Source of the DNA: Candidatus Yaniella excrementigallinarum | GTDB taxonomy: Bacteria; Actinomycetota; Actinomycetes; Actinomycetales; Micrococcaceae | Length of the DNA stretch: 59,365 nucleotides | Direction: 5' to 3' | Assembly (NCBI GenBank): GCA_019113675.1 | Contig: DXHA01000017.1 | Coordinates: 1 to 59,365 of the forward strand | In this document: positions 47,001 through 56,310 of the stretch, piece after piece | Position numbering within the stretch: the stretch's first letter is position 1 | How the letters are laid out: each line of letters begins with the position of its first letter | Program-made: the position numbers and the translations under genes | Notes under the pieces: model-generated | What the model was told of the DNA's origin: nothing | Seen by the model: the letters and a program-made list of their open reading frames with translations, nothing else | Databases searched by the model: none

Positions 47001-47029
47001 TTGTTGTCTCTGTCACTGGGTGAGACAAT
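47001..47029 (+). promoter_or_regulatory. type III PKS promoter with inverted repeat
   Basis: A -35 TTGTTG (47001-47006) and -10 GACAAT (47024-47029), 17 bp apart, put transcription start at about the ATG at 47035. The inverted repeat TTGTCTC (47004-47010) and GAGACAA (47022-47028) overlaps both boxes, so a dimeric regulator could block the promoter. Confidence 0.55.
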
Positions 47030-47034
47030 GAATC

Positions 47035-48171
47035 ATGGCAGTTACCTTAAGATCACTTGAAGTTGCCGTCCCCGAAACCGTCTTGGTGCAAGACGAAGTC
47101 CGCGACGTATTCGCATCCCAGCCAGGCATCAGCCGACTGGCCACACGCTTAGTAAGTGCCTCCTTCGACTCTTCTGGTATCGAGCGTCGACATAGCGCAG
47201 TAGCCGAAATGAACCTGCAAGAACCCCAAGAAGGCACCCCGCAATTCTTTGACTCCACCACCCGGCAGATCCTCAACCCAACTACCGGGGTACGAAACGA
47301 GGTCTATGTTCAAGAGGCCATCCAACTGTATGTCGATGCTGCTGCAGCCGCATTAGAAGCCAGTGACGACATCAACAATGCCGATGTCACCCACGTCATC
47401 ACGGTATCTTGTACCGGGTTCTTCTCACCGGGACCGGATTACCACATTGTTCGCCAGCTTGACCTGAGCCCGTCTGTGCAGCGCTACCACCTAGGGTTTA
47501 TGGGTTGCTATGCTGCCTTCCCCGCACTGCGACAAGCCAAAACAATCTGTGAGGCAGAACCAGATGCCGTGGTATTAGTAGTCAGTGCTGAACTGTGCAG
47601 CATCCACGTACGGGTTTCTGACGACCCGGATACCATTCTTGGGTCATCGTTGTTTGGTGACGGTGCCGCCGCAGCTATTATTACCGGCCGTGACCTAGAT
47701 GGCGGACGTGCTTTGCAACTGGACCACTTTGAAACTGTGCTCACCCCCGTGGGTGAAGAAGCGATGGCCTGGAATATCGGCGACAACGGTTTTGAGATGG
47801 TCCTTGGCACCTATGTACCAAAGATCATTGACGACCACATTGTTGATGCGCTAGAACCGCTATTGGCTCACGATAAGTCACTAACCCAGCGCGAATATCG
47901 TCAGATTGAACACTGGGCGATTCACCCCGGTGGCAGAAGCATCCTGGACAAGGTCGAATCCAAGCTCGACCTAAAAGAAAACCAGTTGGCCCCGTCACGC
48001 AACGTGCTTCGCAATTTCGGCAACATGAGCAGTGCCACGGTACTGTTCGTGCTCAAAGAGATCTTGGAACAACCCGGATCTGCTGATGGCGAGCGCATCT
48101 GCGGTATGGCCTTTGGCCCCGGCCTGACCGTGGAAACCGGGCTGTTTACCACTATTGGGAATAATCCGTGA
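47035..48171 (+). CDS. type III polyketide synthase
   Basis: This 378-residue chalcone/stilbene-synthase-fold enzyme has the full catalytic triad: Cys158 in GFMGCYAAF, His297 in IHPGG and Asn330 in GNMSSAT. The C-terminal FGPGLTVETGLF is also present. It condenses acyl-CoA with malonyl-CoA to resorcinols, pyrones or similar. The next two genes encode a methyltransferase and a flavin monooxygenase, paralleling the logic of the Streptomyces srsABC phenolic-lipid pathway. The starter and product are unknown. Its stop overlaps the methyltransferase start by 4 nt. Confidence 0.95.
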   Translation: MAVTLRSLEVAVPETVLVQDEVRDVFASQPGISRLATRLVSASFDSSGIERRHSAVAEMNLQEPQEGTPQFFDSTTRQILNPTTGVRNEVYVQEAIQLYVDAAAAALEASDDINNADVTHVITVSCTGFFSPGPDYHIVRQLDLSPSVQRYHLGFMGCYAAFPALRQAKTICEAEPDAVVLVVSAELCSIHVRVSDDPDTILGSSLFGDGAAAAIITGRDLDGGRALQLDHFETVLTPVGEEAMAWNIGDNGFEMVLGTYVPKIIDDHIVDALEPLLAHDKSLTQREYRQIEHWAIHPGGRSILDKVESKLDLKENQLAPSRNVLRNFGNMSSATVLFVLKEILEQPGSADGERICGMAFGPGLTVETGLFTTIGNNP

Positions 48172-48893
48172 CAGCCCGTGGTATAGCCAAATTCAAGCAT
48201 CGGGATCGATGCGCTACCGAGTATATGGATGACCCAGACTGTGATCTGGCTAAGCTGTACCGCACCTATGCGCAGTTCAAAGTTGTCAACCGTGTTGTCG
48301 CCGGTTGGCAACAGACCTATCGAACGTATGTGCGCCCGTTGCTACACCAAGACAAAACCAACACACTGCTCGACATCGGTGCAGGCGGGGCAGACGTAAC
48401 CCGAGCGATCGCACACTGGGCACGCCGAGACGGTTTGGTACTACACATCACCGCCGCAGATCCAGACGATCGTGCCTATACTTGGGCAATGCACCACCAG
48501 CCTGATGATGGACTACAGTACGTGCAAGCGCTGAGCTCGGATTTGGTAGCCCAGGGGGATACTTACCATGTGGTCATTTCCAACCACCTGGTACACCATC
48601 TGAACGATGACGCACTGCAAGGCTTACTACGTGATTCACAGCAATTAGCCACAAGACGAGCAATCCACAGTGACATTCGGCGCAGCCGTGTGGCATACAC
48701 CTTATTCTCCATCGGCACCTGGCCGTTTTTCCCTGGATCATTTATTCGCCAAGATGGTCTAACCTCCATTCGACGCAGTTATACCGCCGCCGAATTGCGG
48801 GCAGTCGCCGCCTTCGGTTGGCGGGTCATCCCACAGCGGCCATGGCGCAACCTACTGCTCTATGATGCCATTGACCATGAAAACTCCAGCTGA
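48168..48893 (+). CDS. class I SAM-dependent methyltransferase
   Basis: This 241-residue protein has a soluble Rossmann methyltransferase core. SAM-binding motif I LLDIGAGGADVT is near 63, an acidic loop TAADPDDRAYTWAM near 95 and the post-motif SNHLVHHL near 140. It differs from the membrane-bound SrsB-type methyltransferase of Streptomyces phenolic lipids. It probably methylates the polyketide made by the preceding gene. GTG start, 4-nt overlap with the PKS gene; the FAD monooxygenase starts 2 nt after its stop. Confidence 0.9.
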   Translation: MTARGIAKFKHRDRCATEYMDDPDCDLAKLYRTYAQFKVVNRVVAGWQQTYRTYVRPLLHQDKTNTLLDIGAGGADVTRAIAHWARRDGLVLHITAADPDDRAYTWAMHHQPDDGLQYVQALSSDLVAQGDTYHVVISNHLVHHLNDDALQGLLRDSQQLATRRAIHSDIRRSRVAYTLFSIGTWPFFPGSFIRQDGLTSIRRSYTAAELRAVAAFGWRVIPQRPWRNLLLYDAIDHENSS

Positions 48894-48895
48894 CC

Positions 48896-50140
48896 ATGCA
48901 ACATCATTGCCAAGTACTTATCGTTGGTGGCGGCCCGGCAGGACTGGTGCTGGGCTGCCTACTTGCTATGCGTGGGGTGGAGGTGGTCGTACTGGAACGC
49001 CGCAGCTACCCAAGACAATACTCGCGTGCCATCGGACTTCACCCACCGGCACTGGCGGTAATGAAGGCACTGGGAGTGGAAACCGCAGCGCTTGCAGAAG
49101 GTACCCGTGTCCAAGCAGGCACCGCATATCGTGGAGGCCGTCCACTGGGCAGCCTGAGCTTTGAACAAGCGTGGCCGGAACGTCCCTTCGTATTGACGCT
49201 GCCACAAAATCGCACCGAAGCGTTGTTAGCTCAACGACTGTGCCAATTGGCCCCGGGAGCACTTCACCGAGGATGGGAAGTCACTAAGATCACTGACCCG
49301 GTCGCTGACAGTACGACGCCGCAGTTGGGTGTCCAGGTGATGGCACGAAACATCAGCGATGGGCCAGATGTCGGATCTGCACGCAGCTGGCAAGCAGATA
49401 TCGTCGTGGGCGCTGATGGTCCACACAGTCTGGTCCGCCAGACAGCCGGTATCGGCACCCGCACCCGAAATCTACAAGACACCTATTTGATGGGGGACTT
49501 GGCACACCACACCACCGGTGCGGTTCACCCTTGGCCTACAACGGCAGCAATCTTTTTAGAAACCACCGGCGTTATCGAATCGTTTCCACTACCGGGCAGG
49601 ATGCGCCGCTGGGTCGCCCACACTGGCACCCAACTCACAGAAGAATGCCCCCGAGTACTCACGGAACTGATCACTGAGCGCACCGGTGAACAACTTGATT
49701 CAACCACCTCGACAATGATCAGCGCATTTCACGTGCGCCGTAGAATAGCACAGCGCATGACCGCCGGACGGTGTGTGATCCTCGGGGATGCCGCCCATGA
49801 AGTCAGCCCGATTGGCGGACAGGGTATGACCCTGGGCTGGCTCGACGCCATCGACCTAGCGCCACTGCTGGCCCAAGTGGTGACTAGCCACAACCCGGCA
49901 CCACTAGACCAAATGGCAAGCTTTCAGCACTTGGAACGAACCCGGCTGGCCGCGGCACGAGCAGCTGCTCGACAAGCAGAGCTGAACATGGTTTTAGGAC
50001 GACCGATGCCAACCTTCGCTGCAGTTTTGCGAGATGCCGGGCTCAAAACCGTATTGGCTACCGGGATGCGTCACCGACTGGCCAAAGCCTTTACCATGCG
50101 TAAACCATTGGGCGGGGCAGAAGTTCAAGTGCCCCAATGA
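48896..50140 (+). CDS. FAD-dependent aromatic-ring monooxygenase
   Basis: This 414-residue flavoprotein of the PHBH/PheA fold has N-terminal FAD motif IVGGGPAGLVLGCLLAMRG, ADGPHSLVR near 180 and the C-terminal GDAAHEVSPIGGQGMTLGW near 295. It likely hydroxylates the aromatic polyketide, possibly toward a quinone as SrsC does. It is the last gene of the three-gene cluster and ends 5 bp from the convergent IclR gene. Confidence 0.92.
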   Translation: MQHHCQVLIVGGGPAGLVLGCLLAMRGVEVVVLERRSYPRQYSRAIGLHPPALAVMKALGVETAALAEGTRVQAGTAYRGGRPLGSLSFEQAWPERPFVLTLPQNRTEALLAQRLCQLAPGALHRGWEVTKITDPVADSTTPQLGVQVMARNISDGPDVGSARSWQADIVVGADGPHSLVRQTAGIGTRTRNLQDTYLMGDLAHHTTGAVHPWPTTAAIFLETTGVIESFPLPGRMRRWVAHTGTQLTEECPRVLTELITERTGEQLDSTTSTMISAFHVRRRIAQRMTAGRCVILGDAAHEVSPIGGQGMTLGWLDAIDLAPLLAQVVTSHNPAPLDQMASFQHLERTRLAAARAAARQAELNMVLGRPMPTFAAVLRDAGLKTVLATGMRHRLAKAFTMRKPLGGAEVQVPQ

Positions 50141-50144
50141 ATCA

Positions 50145-50861
50145 TTAGGCTTCGTGCTCGAGGATCCTGCTGAGCCGTGAAGCCGCTGTCACCACGGTGG
50201 AACCGTGATAACGGCCAGGATTTCGCGTCAAACGCTCCACTGGACCGGAAATGGAAATCGCAGCAAGCACCGGACCCGAACCATTGCGCACCGGCGCCGA
50301 CACCGAGGCCACACCAGCTTCGCGCTCGCCGACTGATTGGGCCCAACCACGACGCCGCACGGAAGCTAAGGTCGCAGAAGAAAACGCGGCATCGTGCAGT
50401 CCACCGGCAACAGACAGATGGTCCTGCCAGGCCAATAGGACCTGAGCGGCAGAACCGGCCTTCATCGAAAACTCGGTGCCCACCGGGATGGAATCGCGCA
50501 GCCCAATTGGGCGTTCCACTGAGGCCACACATACCCGTGCTTGGCCGTAGGCCCGAAAGATCTGGGCGGATTCTCCGGTGGTCTCACGCAACCAATTCAG
50601 TACCGGTTCGGCCAATGTGGTTAGCCGGTCGGCACCGGCCGCGGTGGCAAACTCATGGAGTCGTTTGCCTAAGATATACCGTGAATTGTCATCTCGGGCC
50701 ACAATGCGATGGTGCATCAATGCTGCGGCCAATCGGTGCACTGTTGGGCGAGAAATGCCCGTGGCGTCAACGAGCTGCAATAGCGTAGCGGGGCCTTCTT
50801 CTAGTCGTTCTAGGATTTTCACCGAGCGGTCAATGACCCCCACACCTGATGCAGTGTCCAC
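50145..50861 (-). CDS. ndgR: IclR-family regulator of leuCD (NdgR/LtbR)
   Basis: This 238-residue regulator has a winged helix at about 8-65 (GVGVIDRSVKILERLEEG through SRPTVHRLAAALMHH). The IclR effector domain (about 80-235) has ERPIGLRDSIPVGTEFSMKAGSAAQVLLAW. Its divergent position next to leuC and its sequence fit the NdgR/LtbR group, which controls leucine and other amino acid genes in actinobacteria. It starts with GTG, with GAGGATAATTC upstream. Confidence 0.88.
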   Translation of the reverse strand: MDTASGVGVIDRSVKILERLEEGPATLLQLVDATGISRPTVHRLAAALMHHRIVARDDNSRYILGKRLHEFATAAGADRLTTLAEPVLNWLRETTGESAQIFRAYGQARVCVASVERPIGLRDSIPVGTEFSMKAGSAAQVLLAWQDHLSVAGGLHDAAFSSATLASVRRRGWAQSVGEREAGVASVSAPVRNGSGPVLAAISISGPVERLTRNPGRYHGSTVVTAASRLSRILEHEA

Positions 50862-50911
50862 GAATTATCCTCTTCCAAAAAGCCACAAATATTTCAGACT
50901 GTGATATCGTC

Positions 50912-50928
50912 GTCTCATCTATTGAGAC
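50912..50928. promoter_or_regulatory. candidate NdgR operator between ndgR and leuC
   Basis: GTCTCATCTATTGAGAC is a perfect 6-bp dyad with a 5-nt spacer in the divergent intergenic region, 51 bp from the ndgR start and 88 bp from leuC. Its position suggests binding by the IclR regulator. Confidence 0.55.
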
Positions 50929-51016
50929 ACATTTGACGTCTGCTTGGCAAATTCTTCGCTTAGGTGCGAGATTAATAAGGCGAGTACATTGATCGGAAGA
51001 AAGTAGGAACAACTCC

Positions 51017-52465
51017 ATGAGTACGCCACGGACATTGGCTGAAAAAGTGTGGGCAGATCACACTGTTGTTGAAGGTGAAAAACAAGGTGACGTTCAGACA
51101 CCTGACCTGCTCTACATTGACCTACACATGGTGCATGAAGTTACCTCCCCGCAGGCCTTTGAAGGTCTACGGTTGGCAGGCCGTCCGGTGCGCCGCCCCG
51201 ATCTGACCATCGGCGTTGAAGACCATAATGTCCCGACCATGAACATCAACGAAATGATCGCCGAACCCACCTCGCGTAAACAAGTTGATGCCTTACGCGA
51301 TAACGCCGAAGAATTCGGTATCCGGCTGCACTCGCTGGGCGATGCTGAACAAGGTATCGTCCACGTAGTTGGTCCACAGCTTGGCCTGACCCAACCGGGC
51401 ACCACCGTGGTGTGTGGCGACTCGCATACCTCAACGCACGGCGCCTTTGGCGCTCTGGCCTTTGGTATCGGCACCTCTGAGGTTGAGCATGTACTGGCCA
51501 CCCAAACTCTACCGATGATGCCGTTCAAAACCATGGCCATCAATATTGAAGGCACCCTGAAACCCGGGGTGTCCTCCAAAGACATTATCTTGGCCGTTAT
51601 CGCCAAAATTGGCACCGGTGGCGGTCAAGGCTACGTGCTGGAATATCGTGGTGAAGCCATCGAACAGTTATCGATGGAAGCCCGTATGACCATCTGCAAT
51701 ATGTCCATTGAAGCCGGTGCTCGCGCCGGGATGATTGCCCCGGATGAAAGGACCTTCGCTTATCTGAAAGGGCGGCCGCACGCTCCCAAAGGCGAACAGT
51801 GGGATGCTGCTGTTGAATACTGGAAATCCCTGCGCACCGATGAGGATGCAACCTTTGATGCCGAGATCACTATCGACGGCGATGCCCTGGAGCCCTTTGT
51901 GACCTGGGGGACCAACCCGGGCCAAGGTGTATTCCTCTCCGATGCCATTCCGGCACCGGAATCCTTTGATGATCCGGCCGAAAAAGCCGCGGCCGAACGC
52001 GCTTTGGAATACATGGATCTGCAAGCCGGTACACCAATGAAAGACATCGCGGTCGATACCGTGTTCTTAGGTTCCTGCACCAATGCCCGAATAGAAGATC
52101 TGCGTATGGCAGCCGCAGTGCTACAAGGACGCGAAAAAGCCGATAATGTCCGCATGATGGTAGTACCCGGTTCGATGCAGGTACGTTTACAGGCTGAAGA
52201 AGAAGGTCTGGATAAAATCTTCAAAGAATTCGGGGCCGATTGGCGCTTTGCAGGTTGTTCCATGTGCCTGGGGATGAACCCGGACCAGCTGGAGCCAGGT
52301 GAGCGGGCTGCATCCACCTCGAACCGCAATTTTGAAGGACGTCAGGGCAAAGGTGGTCGAACCCACCTGGTCTCACCGGTTGTCGCAGCCGCCACCGCGG
52401 TACGTGGAACCCTAGCTTCGCCATCAGATCTTGGCATGACCGACTATATTGTCGCACCGAACTAA
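51017..52465 (+). CDS. leuC: 3-isopropylmalate dehydratase, large subunit
   Basis: This 482-residue aconitase-family enzyme has [20 protein letters not shown] near 133 and the three cluster cysteines in FLGSCTNAR near 353 and [12 protein letters not shown] near 415. With LeuD it isomerises isopropylmalate. No strong ribosome binding site precedes the ATG; GGAAC is nearest. It is divergent from ndgR. Confidence 0.96.
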   Translation: MSTPRTLAEKVWADHTVVEGEKQGDVQTPDLLYIDLHMVHEVTSPQAFEGLRLAGRPVRRPDLTIGVEDHNVPTMNINEMIAEPTSRKQVDALRDNAEEFGIRLHSLGDAEQGIVHVVGPQLGLTQPGTTVVCGDSHTSTHGAFGALAFGIGTSEVEHVLATQTLPMMPFKTMAINIEGTLKPGVSSKDIILAVIAKIGTGGGQGYVLEYRGEAIEQLSMEARMTICNMSIEAGARAGMIAPDERTFAYLKGRPHAPKGEQWDAAVEYWKSLRTDEDATFDAEITIDGDALEPFVTWGTNPGQGVFLSDAIPAPESFDDPAEKAAAERALEYMDLQAGTPMKDIAVDTVFLGSCTNARIEDLRMAAAVLQGREKADNVRMMVVPGSMQVRLQAEEEGLDKIFKEFGADWRFAGCSMCLGMNPDQLEPGERAASTSNRNFEGRQGKGGRTHLVSPVVAAATAVRGTLASPSDLGMTDYIVAPN

Positions 52466-52498
52466 CCCACATCAACGATACGAAAAGAGGCACAACAC

Positions 52499-53113
52499 AT
52501 GTCATTGGAAAAATTCGTAACGCACACCGGTGTGGGCGTTCCACTGCGCGAATCCAACGTAGATACCGACCAGATCATCCCGGCACACTTTTTGAAGCGC
52601 ATCACCAAAACCGGGTTCGAAGACGCGCTGTTCTCTCGTTGGCGTAGCAATGACGATTTCATTTTGAACCAAGAGCCATACTCACAAGGCACCGTGTTAG
52701 TGACCGGTCCTGACTTTGGAACCGGATCTTCACGCGAACACGCCGTATGGGCCTTACGTGACTATGGTTTCAAAGCGATTATTTCCGCACGCTTTGGTGA
52801 TATTTTCCGTTCCAATGCCGGAAAACAAGGATTAGTCGCAGCACAAATCGATCAGTCAGACATCGAATTAATCTGGAAAGAACTGGAAAATAATCCAGGA
52901 GCTGAAGTCACTGTTGACTTGGAGAATCGTGTTGTGGAGTGCGGTGCAATATCAACACGCTTTCAGATCGATGACTACACACGTTGGCGGTTGATGGAAG
53001 GCCTTGATGATATCGGGCTGACCTTGCGTAGCGCCGATGCCATCGATGCATTCGAAGCCTCCCGTCCAGACATTAAACCAACCACGCTGCCTGCCAAACT
53101 CTCAGACGTCTAG
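52499..53113 (+). CDS. leuD: 3-isopropylmalate dehydratase, small subunit
   Basis: This 204-residue swivelling domain has [20 protein letters not shown] near 15 and [17 protein letters not shown] near 73. AAAAGAGG precedes the ATG. It lies 33 bp after leuC in the same operon. Confidence 0.96.
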   Translation: MSLEKFVTHTGVGVPLRESNVDTDQIIPAHFLKRITKTGFEDALFSRWRSNDDFILNQEPYSQGTVLVTGPDFGTGSSREHAVWALRDYGFKAIISARFGDIFRSNAGKQGLVAAQIDQSDIELIWKELENNPGAEVTVDLENRVVECGAISTRFQIDDYTRWRLMEGLDDIGLTLRSADAIDAFEASRPDIKPTTLPAKLSDV

Positions 53114-53212
53114 ATTTCGTCGCCTACAATAGGGACATTGCCAATTTGTCAGCGCAACACGATCGGTGTGAGCAACAAGCGTGCTGCGCGGTGTGGAAGG
53201 TAGAAAACATCT

Positions 53213-54535
53213 ATGTCTAACGTGTTGACCATTCACGGAGGAAAACCTCTTGTAGGTTCTGTTTCCGTCCGTGGCGCCAAGAACCTGGTTCCCAAAGCCA
53301 TGGTTGCTGCCTTGCTGGGTTCCAAACCATCCGTGATCCGTAACGTCCCAGAAATTAAGGATGTTGATGTGGTCACCGGGCTGCTTCGGTTACACGGCGT
53401 AGTGGTTGAACACGATTGTGATTCTGGTGAAATCTACATGGATCCCACCGGTGTGAAAACCGCCAATAATGCAGAAATTGATGCATTCGCTGGCGACTCA
53501 CGCATTCCGATCCTGTTTTGTGGCCCCCTGATGCATGCTGTAGGTGCAGCATTTATCCCGGATCTTGGGGGCTGCAAAATTGGTGACCGCCCCATCGATT
53601 TCCACCTGGAAGTGCTGCGTCAATTTGGCGCTGAAATCTCCAAAGAGCCTACCGGCACCTACATTCGTGCACCGCGCCGACTCACCGGGGCCAAACTGGA
53701 ATTACCCTACCCATCCGTAGGTGCCACTGAACAGGTATTGCTGACGGCGGTGAAAGCCGATGGCATTACCGAACTCAAAGGTGCAGCCGTAGAACCAGAG
53801 ATCCATGATCTAATTCACGTGCTGCAAAAAATGGGTGCCGTCATCACCGTCCAGACCGACCGCACCATCCGCATTGAGGGCGTGCCAGAATTGGGCGGCT
53901 ATAATCACGTGGCACTCAATGACCGCAATGAATCAGCCTCGTGGGCCAGTGCCGCACTGGTAACCAACGGGGATATTTTTGTTGAAGGCGCTACCCAACG
54001 TGATCTGACCGCGTTTTTGAATGTTTACCGCAAAATTGGTGGTGACTTCGATGTCCGCGACTCAGGTATCCGATTTTGGCGTGGGGGAGACACACTCAAC
54101 CCGTTGGTCTTGGAAACAGATGTGCACCCGGGCTTTATGACCGACTGGCAACAACCACTGGTAGTTGCTCTCACCCAGGCCCAAGGCGTTTCGATCGTTC
54201 ACGAGACCGTTTACGAAAATCGTTTTGGTTTCACCGATGCGCTCATTCGGATGGGAGCCTCAATCCAATTGCACCGGGAATGTTTGGGCTCAGTTCCGTG
54301 TCGTTTTGGACAGCGCAACTTCTTACACTCCGCTGTCATCTCGGGCCCAGCAAAACTAACCGGCACAAACTTTAATATTCCGGATCTGCGCGGCGGATTC
54401 TCACACGTGCTGGCCGCATTAGCGGCCGAAGGTACCTCGGTGGCCACCGGTATGGCCGTCATTAATCGTGGCTATGAGAAGTTCTTTGACAAGCTTGAAG
54501 GACTCGGTGCCGATATAGAAATCTCAGAGAACTAA
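53213..54535 (+). CDS. murA: UDP-N-acetylglucosamine 1-carboxyvinyltransferase
   Basis: This 440-residue enzyme transfers enolpyruvate to UDP-GlcNAc, the first committed step of peptidoglycan synthesis. The catalytic Cys121 is in LGGCKIGDRP, so the enzyme should be fosfomycin-sensitive rather than the Asp variant. N-terminal VRGAKNLVPKAMVAALL and central PSVGATEQVL are family motifs. GGAAGGTAG precedes the ATG, and TACAAT at about 53137 may be its -10. Confidence 0.96.
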   Translation: MSNVLTIHGGKPLVGSVSVRGAKNLVPKAMVAALLGSKPSVIRNVPEIKDVDVVTGLLRLHGVVVEHDCDSGEIYMDPTGVKTANNAEIDAFAGDSRIPILFCGPLMHAVGAAFIPDLGGCKIGDRPIDFHLEVLRQFGAEISKEPTGTYIRAPRRLTGAKLELPYPSVGATEQVLLTAVKADGITELKGAAVEPEIHDLIHVLQKMGAVITVQTDRTIRIEGVPELGGYNHVALNDRNESASWASAALVTNGDIFVEGATQRDLTAFLNVYRKIGGDFDVRDSGIRFWRGGDTLNPLVLETDVHPGFMTDWQQPLVVALTQAQGVSIVHETVYENRFGFTDALIRMGASIQLHRECLGSVPCRFGQRNFLHSAVISGPAKLTGTNFNIPDLRGGFSHVLAALAAEGTSVATGMAVINRGYEKFFDKLEGLGADIEISEN

Positions 54536-54555
54536 CACCTGGAGTATTTCACAAA

Positions 54556-55266
54556 GTGTCGTCCTATTCTCTAGGTCAACGCGCCATGTATTTCGGTGCG
54601 GCAGCAATCGTGCGTCCGTTCAATATGGTGTTGATGCGTCGTGACTGGCAGGGCCAAGAAAACCTGCCAGAGTCCGGCATGATCTTGGCGGTCAACCACA
54701 TTTCCGAGATCGATCCGCTCTACATTGGCCACCTGATCTACTCCAGCGGGCGAATCCCACACTTTATGGCCAAAAAAGAGCTTTTCGAAGCCCCACTGAT
54801 CGGCAAAGCACTCTACGCACTACAACAAATCCCGGTGGATCGTGCCGGACGCAGTATTGCTTCGCTTGAAATGGCCGAAGAAGTCCTGTCACAGCAAGGT
54901 GTAATTATTATCTATCCGGAAGGCACGACCACAAAAGACCCGGATATGTGGCCCCAAATTGGTAGGCTCGGCATGATACGCCTTGCATTATCCACTGGCG
55001 CACCGGTCATCCCGGTCGGCCAGTGGGGTGTGCACCAAACACTGCCCAAAGGGGACAAACTCCCCAAAGTGTTCCCACGGCGTACCTCGACAATCCGAAT
55101 TGGTACCGAATCCGATTTGGACTGGATCCGTCAGTTAGACCACCCACTACCTAAGGATCTGACAGCCGCCACCGAACAGGTCATGTCCGACATTACCGAC
55201 CTGATGGTTCCTCTACGTGAGGGCACCCCTCCGAAAACACGATATAACCCAGCAAAACCCCACTAA
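54556..55266 (+). CDS. 1-acyl-sn-glycerol-3-phosphate acyltransferase
   Basis: This 236-residue PlsC-family acyltransferase has the NHISEIDP motif (NHx4D) near 52 and IYPEGTTTKDP near 120. It acylates lysophosphatidate in membrane lipid synthesis. GTG start; CTGGAG lies upstream. It is in the murA-plsC-gpsA-ddl operon. Confidence 0.93.
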   Translation: MSSYSLGQRAMYFGAAAIVRPFNMVLMRRDWQGQENLPESGMILAVNHISEIDPLYIGHLIYSSGRIPHFMAKKELFEAPLIGKALYALQQIPVDRAGRSIASLEMAEEVLSQQGVIIIYPEGTTTKDPDMWPQIGRLGMIRLALSTGAPVIPVGQWGVHQTLPKGDKLPKVFPRRTSTIRIGTESDLDWIRQLDHPLPKDLTAATEQVMSDITDLMVPLREGTPPKTRYNPAKPH

Positions 55267-55275
55267 GGAGACCCC

Positions 55276-56310
55276 ATGACTACCGATCAAGTAACCGTGG
55301 CCATCCTTGGTGGAGGCTCATGGGGCACCACGTTCGCCAAAGTCTTAGCCGAGGCAGCCCAAGGTCGCAACGAGTCCATCACCATTCGCTTATGGGCTCG
55401 CCGACCAGAAGTCGCCGAGGATATCAACACCAACCACACCAATAGCGAATACCTTGAAGACATCCAACTACCCTCCAGCATCACCGCTACCACAGATCCG
55501 GTAGCAGCCGTAACCGGAGCCGAGATGGTTGTGGTGGCCGTACCAGCCCAACAGGCCCGGACCACACTGGCACAGGTGGCCGATGCCATCGATGATCAAG
55601 CCATCCTGGTCTCTTTGATCAAGGGGCTGGAACAATCCACCCAGTCGTTCATGTCAGAAGTCTTCACCGAAGAACTCAACCTACCGGCTGAACAATTCGT
55701 TGTGGTCTCCGGACCGAATCTGGCCAAGGAAATCGCCCGCCAGGAACCCACCGCTACCGTGGTGGCCTGCGCCTATGAGCCCACCGCCGAATGGGTGGCA
55801 GCGATGACGGCTTCCAGCTATTTCCGGCCCTACCGCAATACCGATGTGCGCGGGGTTGAAATTGGCGGAGTGGTAAAAAACATCATCGCCTTAGCCGTGG
55901 GGCTTACCGACGGACGCGGTTACGGCGACAATTCCAAAGCCTCCCTTATCACTCGGGGGCTCACGGAAACAACACGCCTGGCAACCGCCATGGGCGCTAA
56001 CCCTGACACCCTGGCCGGATTAGCCGGCCTGGGCGATCTGGTTGCAACCTGTGCCTCACCGCTGTCACGCAACCGCACCGCCGGGCGACTCTATGGACAA
56101 GGCCACACCACTGAAGAAGTCATCTCACAGATGCGTCAAACAGCCGAAAGCATCAAATCTGTGGCCGCTGTGGTGACCCTGGCCCATACCGTCGAGGTAG
56201 AAATGCCCATTGCTGAAGCTATCAACGCTGTAGTTGCCGGCACCATTGATATTAACGACATCGCCTCGCTGCTGCTAGGCCGTGACCTGAAACCGGAGGC
56301 ACGACTATGA
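55276..56310 (+). CDS. gpsA: NAD(P)H-dependent glycerol-3-phosphate dehydrogenase
   Basis: This 344-residue enzyme has the N-terminal GGGSWGTTFAKVLAEAA, SGPNLAKEIAR near 147 and the catalytic Lys in GGVVKNIIALAVGL near 200. It makes sn-glycerol 3-phosphate for phospholipids and complements the adjacent PlsC step. AAGGAG precedes the ATG. Its stop overlaps the ddl ATG by 4 nt. Confidence 0.96.
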   Translation: MTTDQVTVAILGGGSWGTTFAKVLAEAAQGRNESITIRLWARRPEVAEDINTNHTNSEYLEDIQLPSSITATTDPVAAVTGAEMVVVAVPAQQARTTLAQVADAIDDQAILVSLIKGLEQSTQSFMSEVFTEELNLPAEQFVVVSGPNLAKEIARQEPTATVVACAYEPTAEWVAAMTASSYFRPYRNTDVRGVEIGGVVKNIIALAVGLTDGRGYGDNSKASLITRGLTETTRLATAMGANPDTLAGLAGLGDLVATCASPLSRNRTAGRLYGQGHTTEEVISQMRQTAESIKSVAAVVTLAHTVEVEMPIAEAINAVVAGTIDINDIASLLLGRDLKPEARL

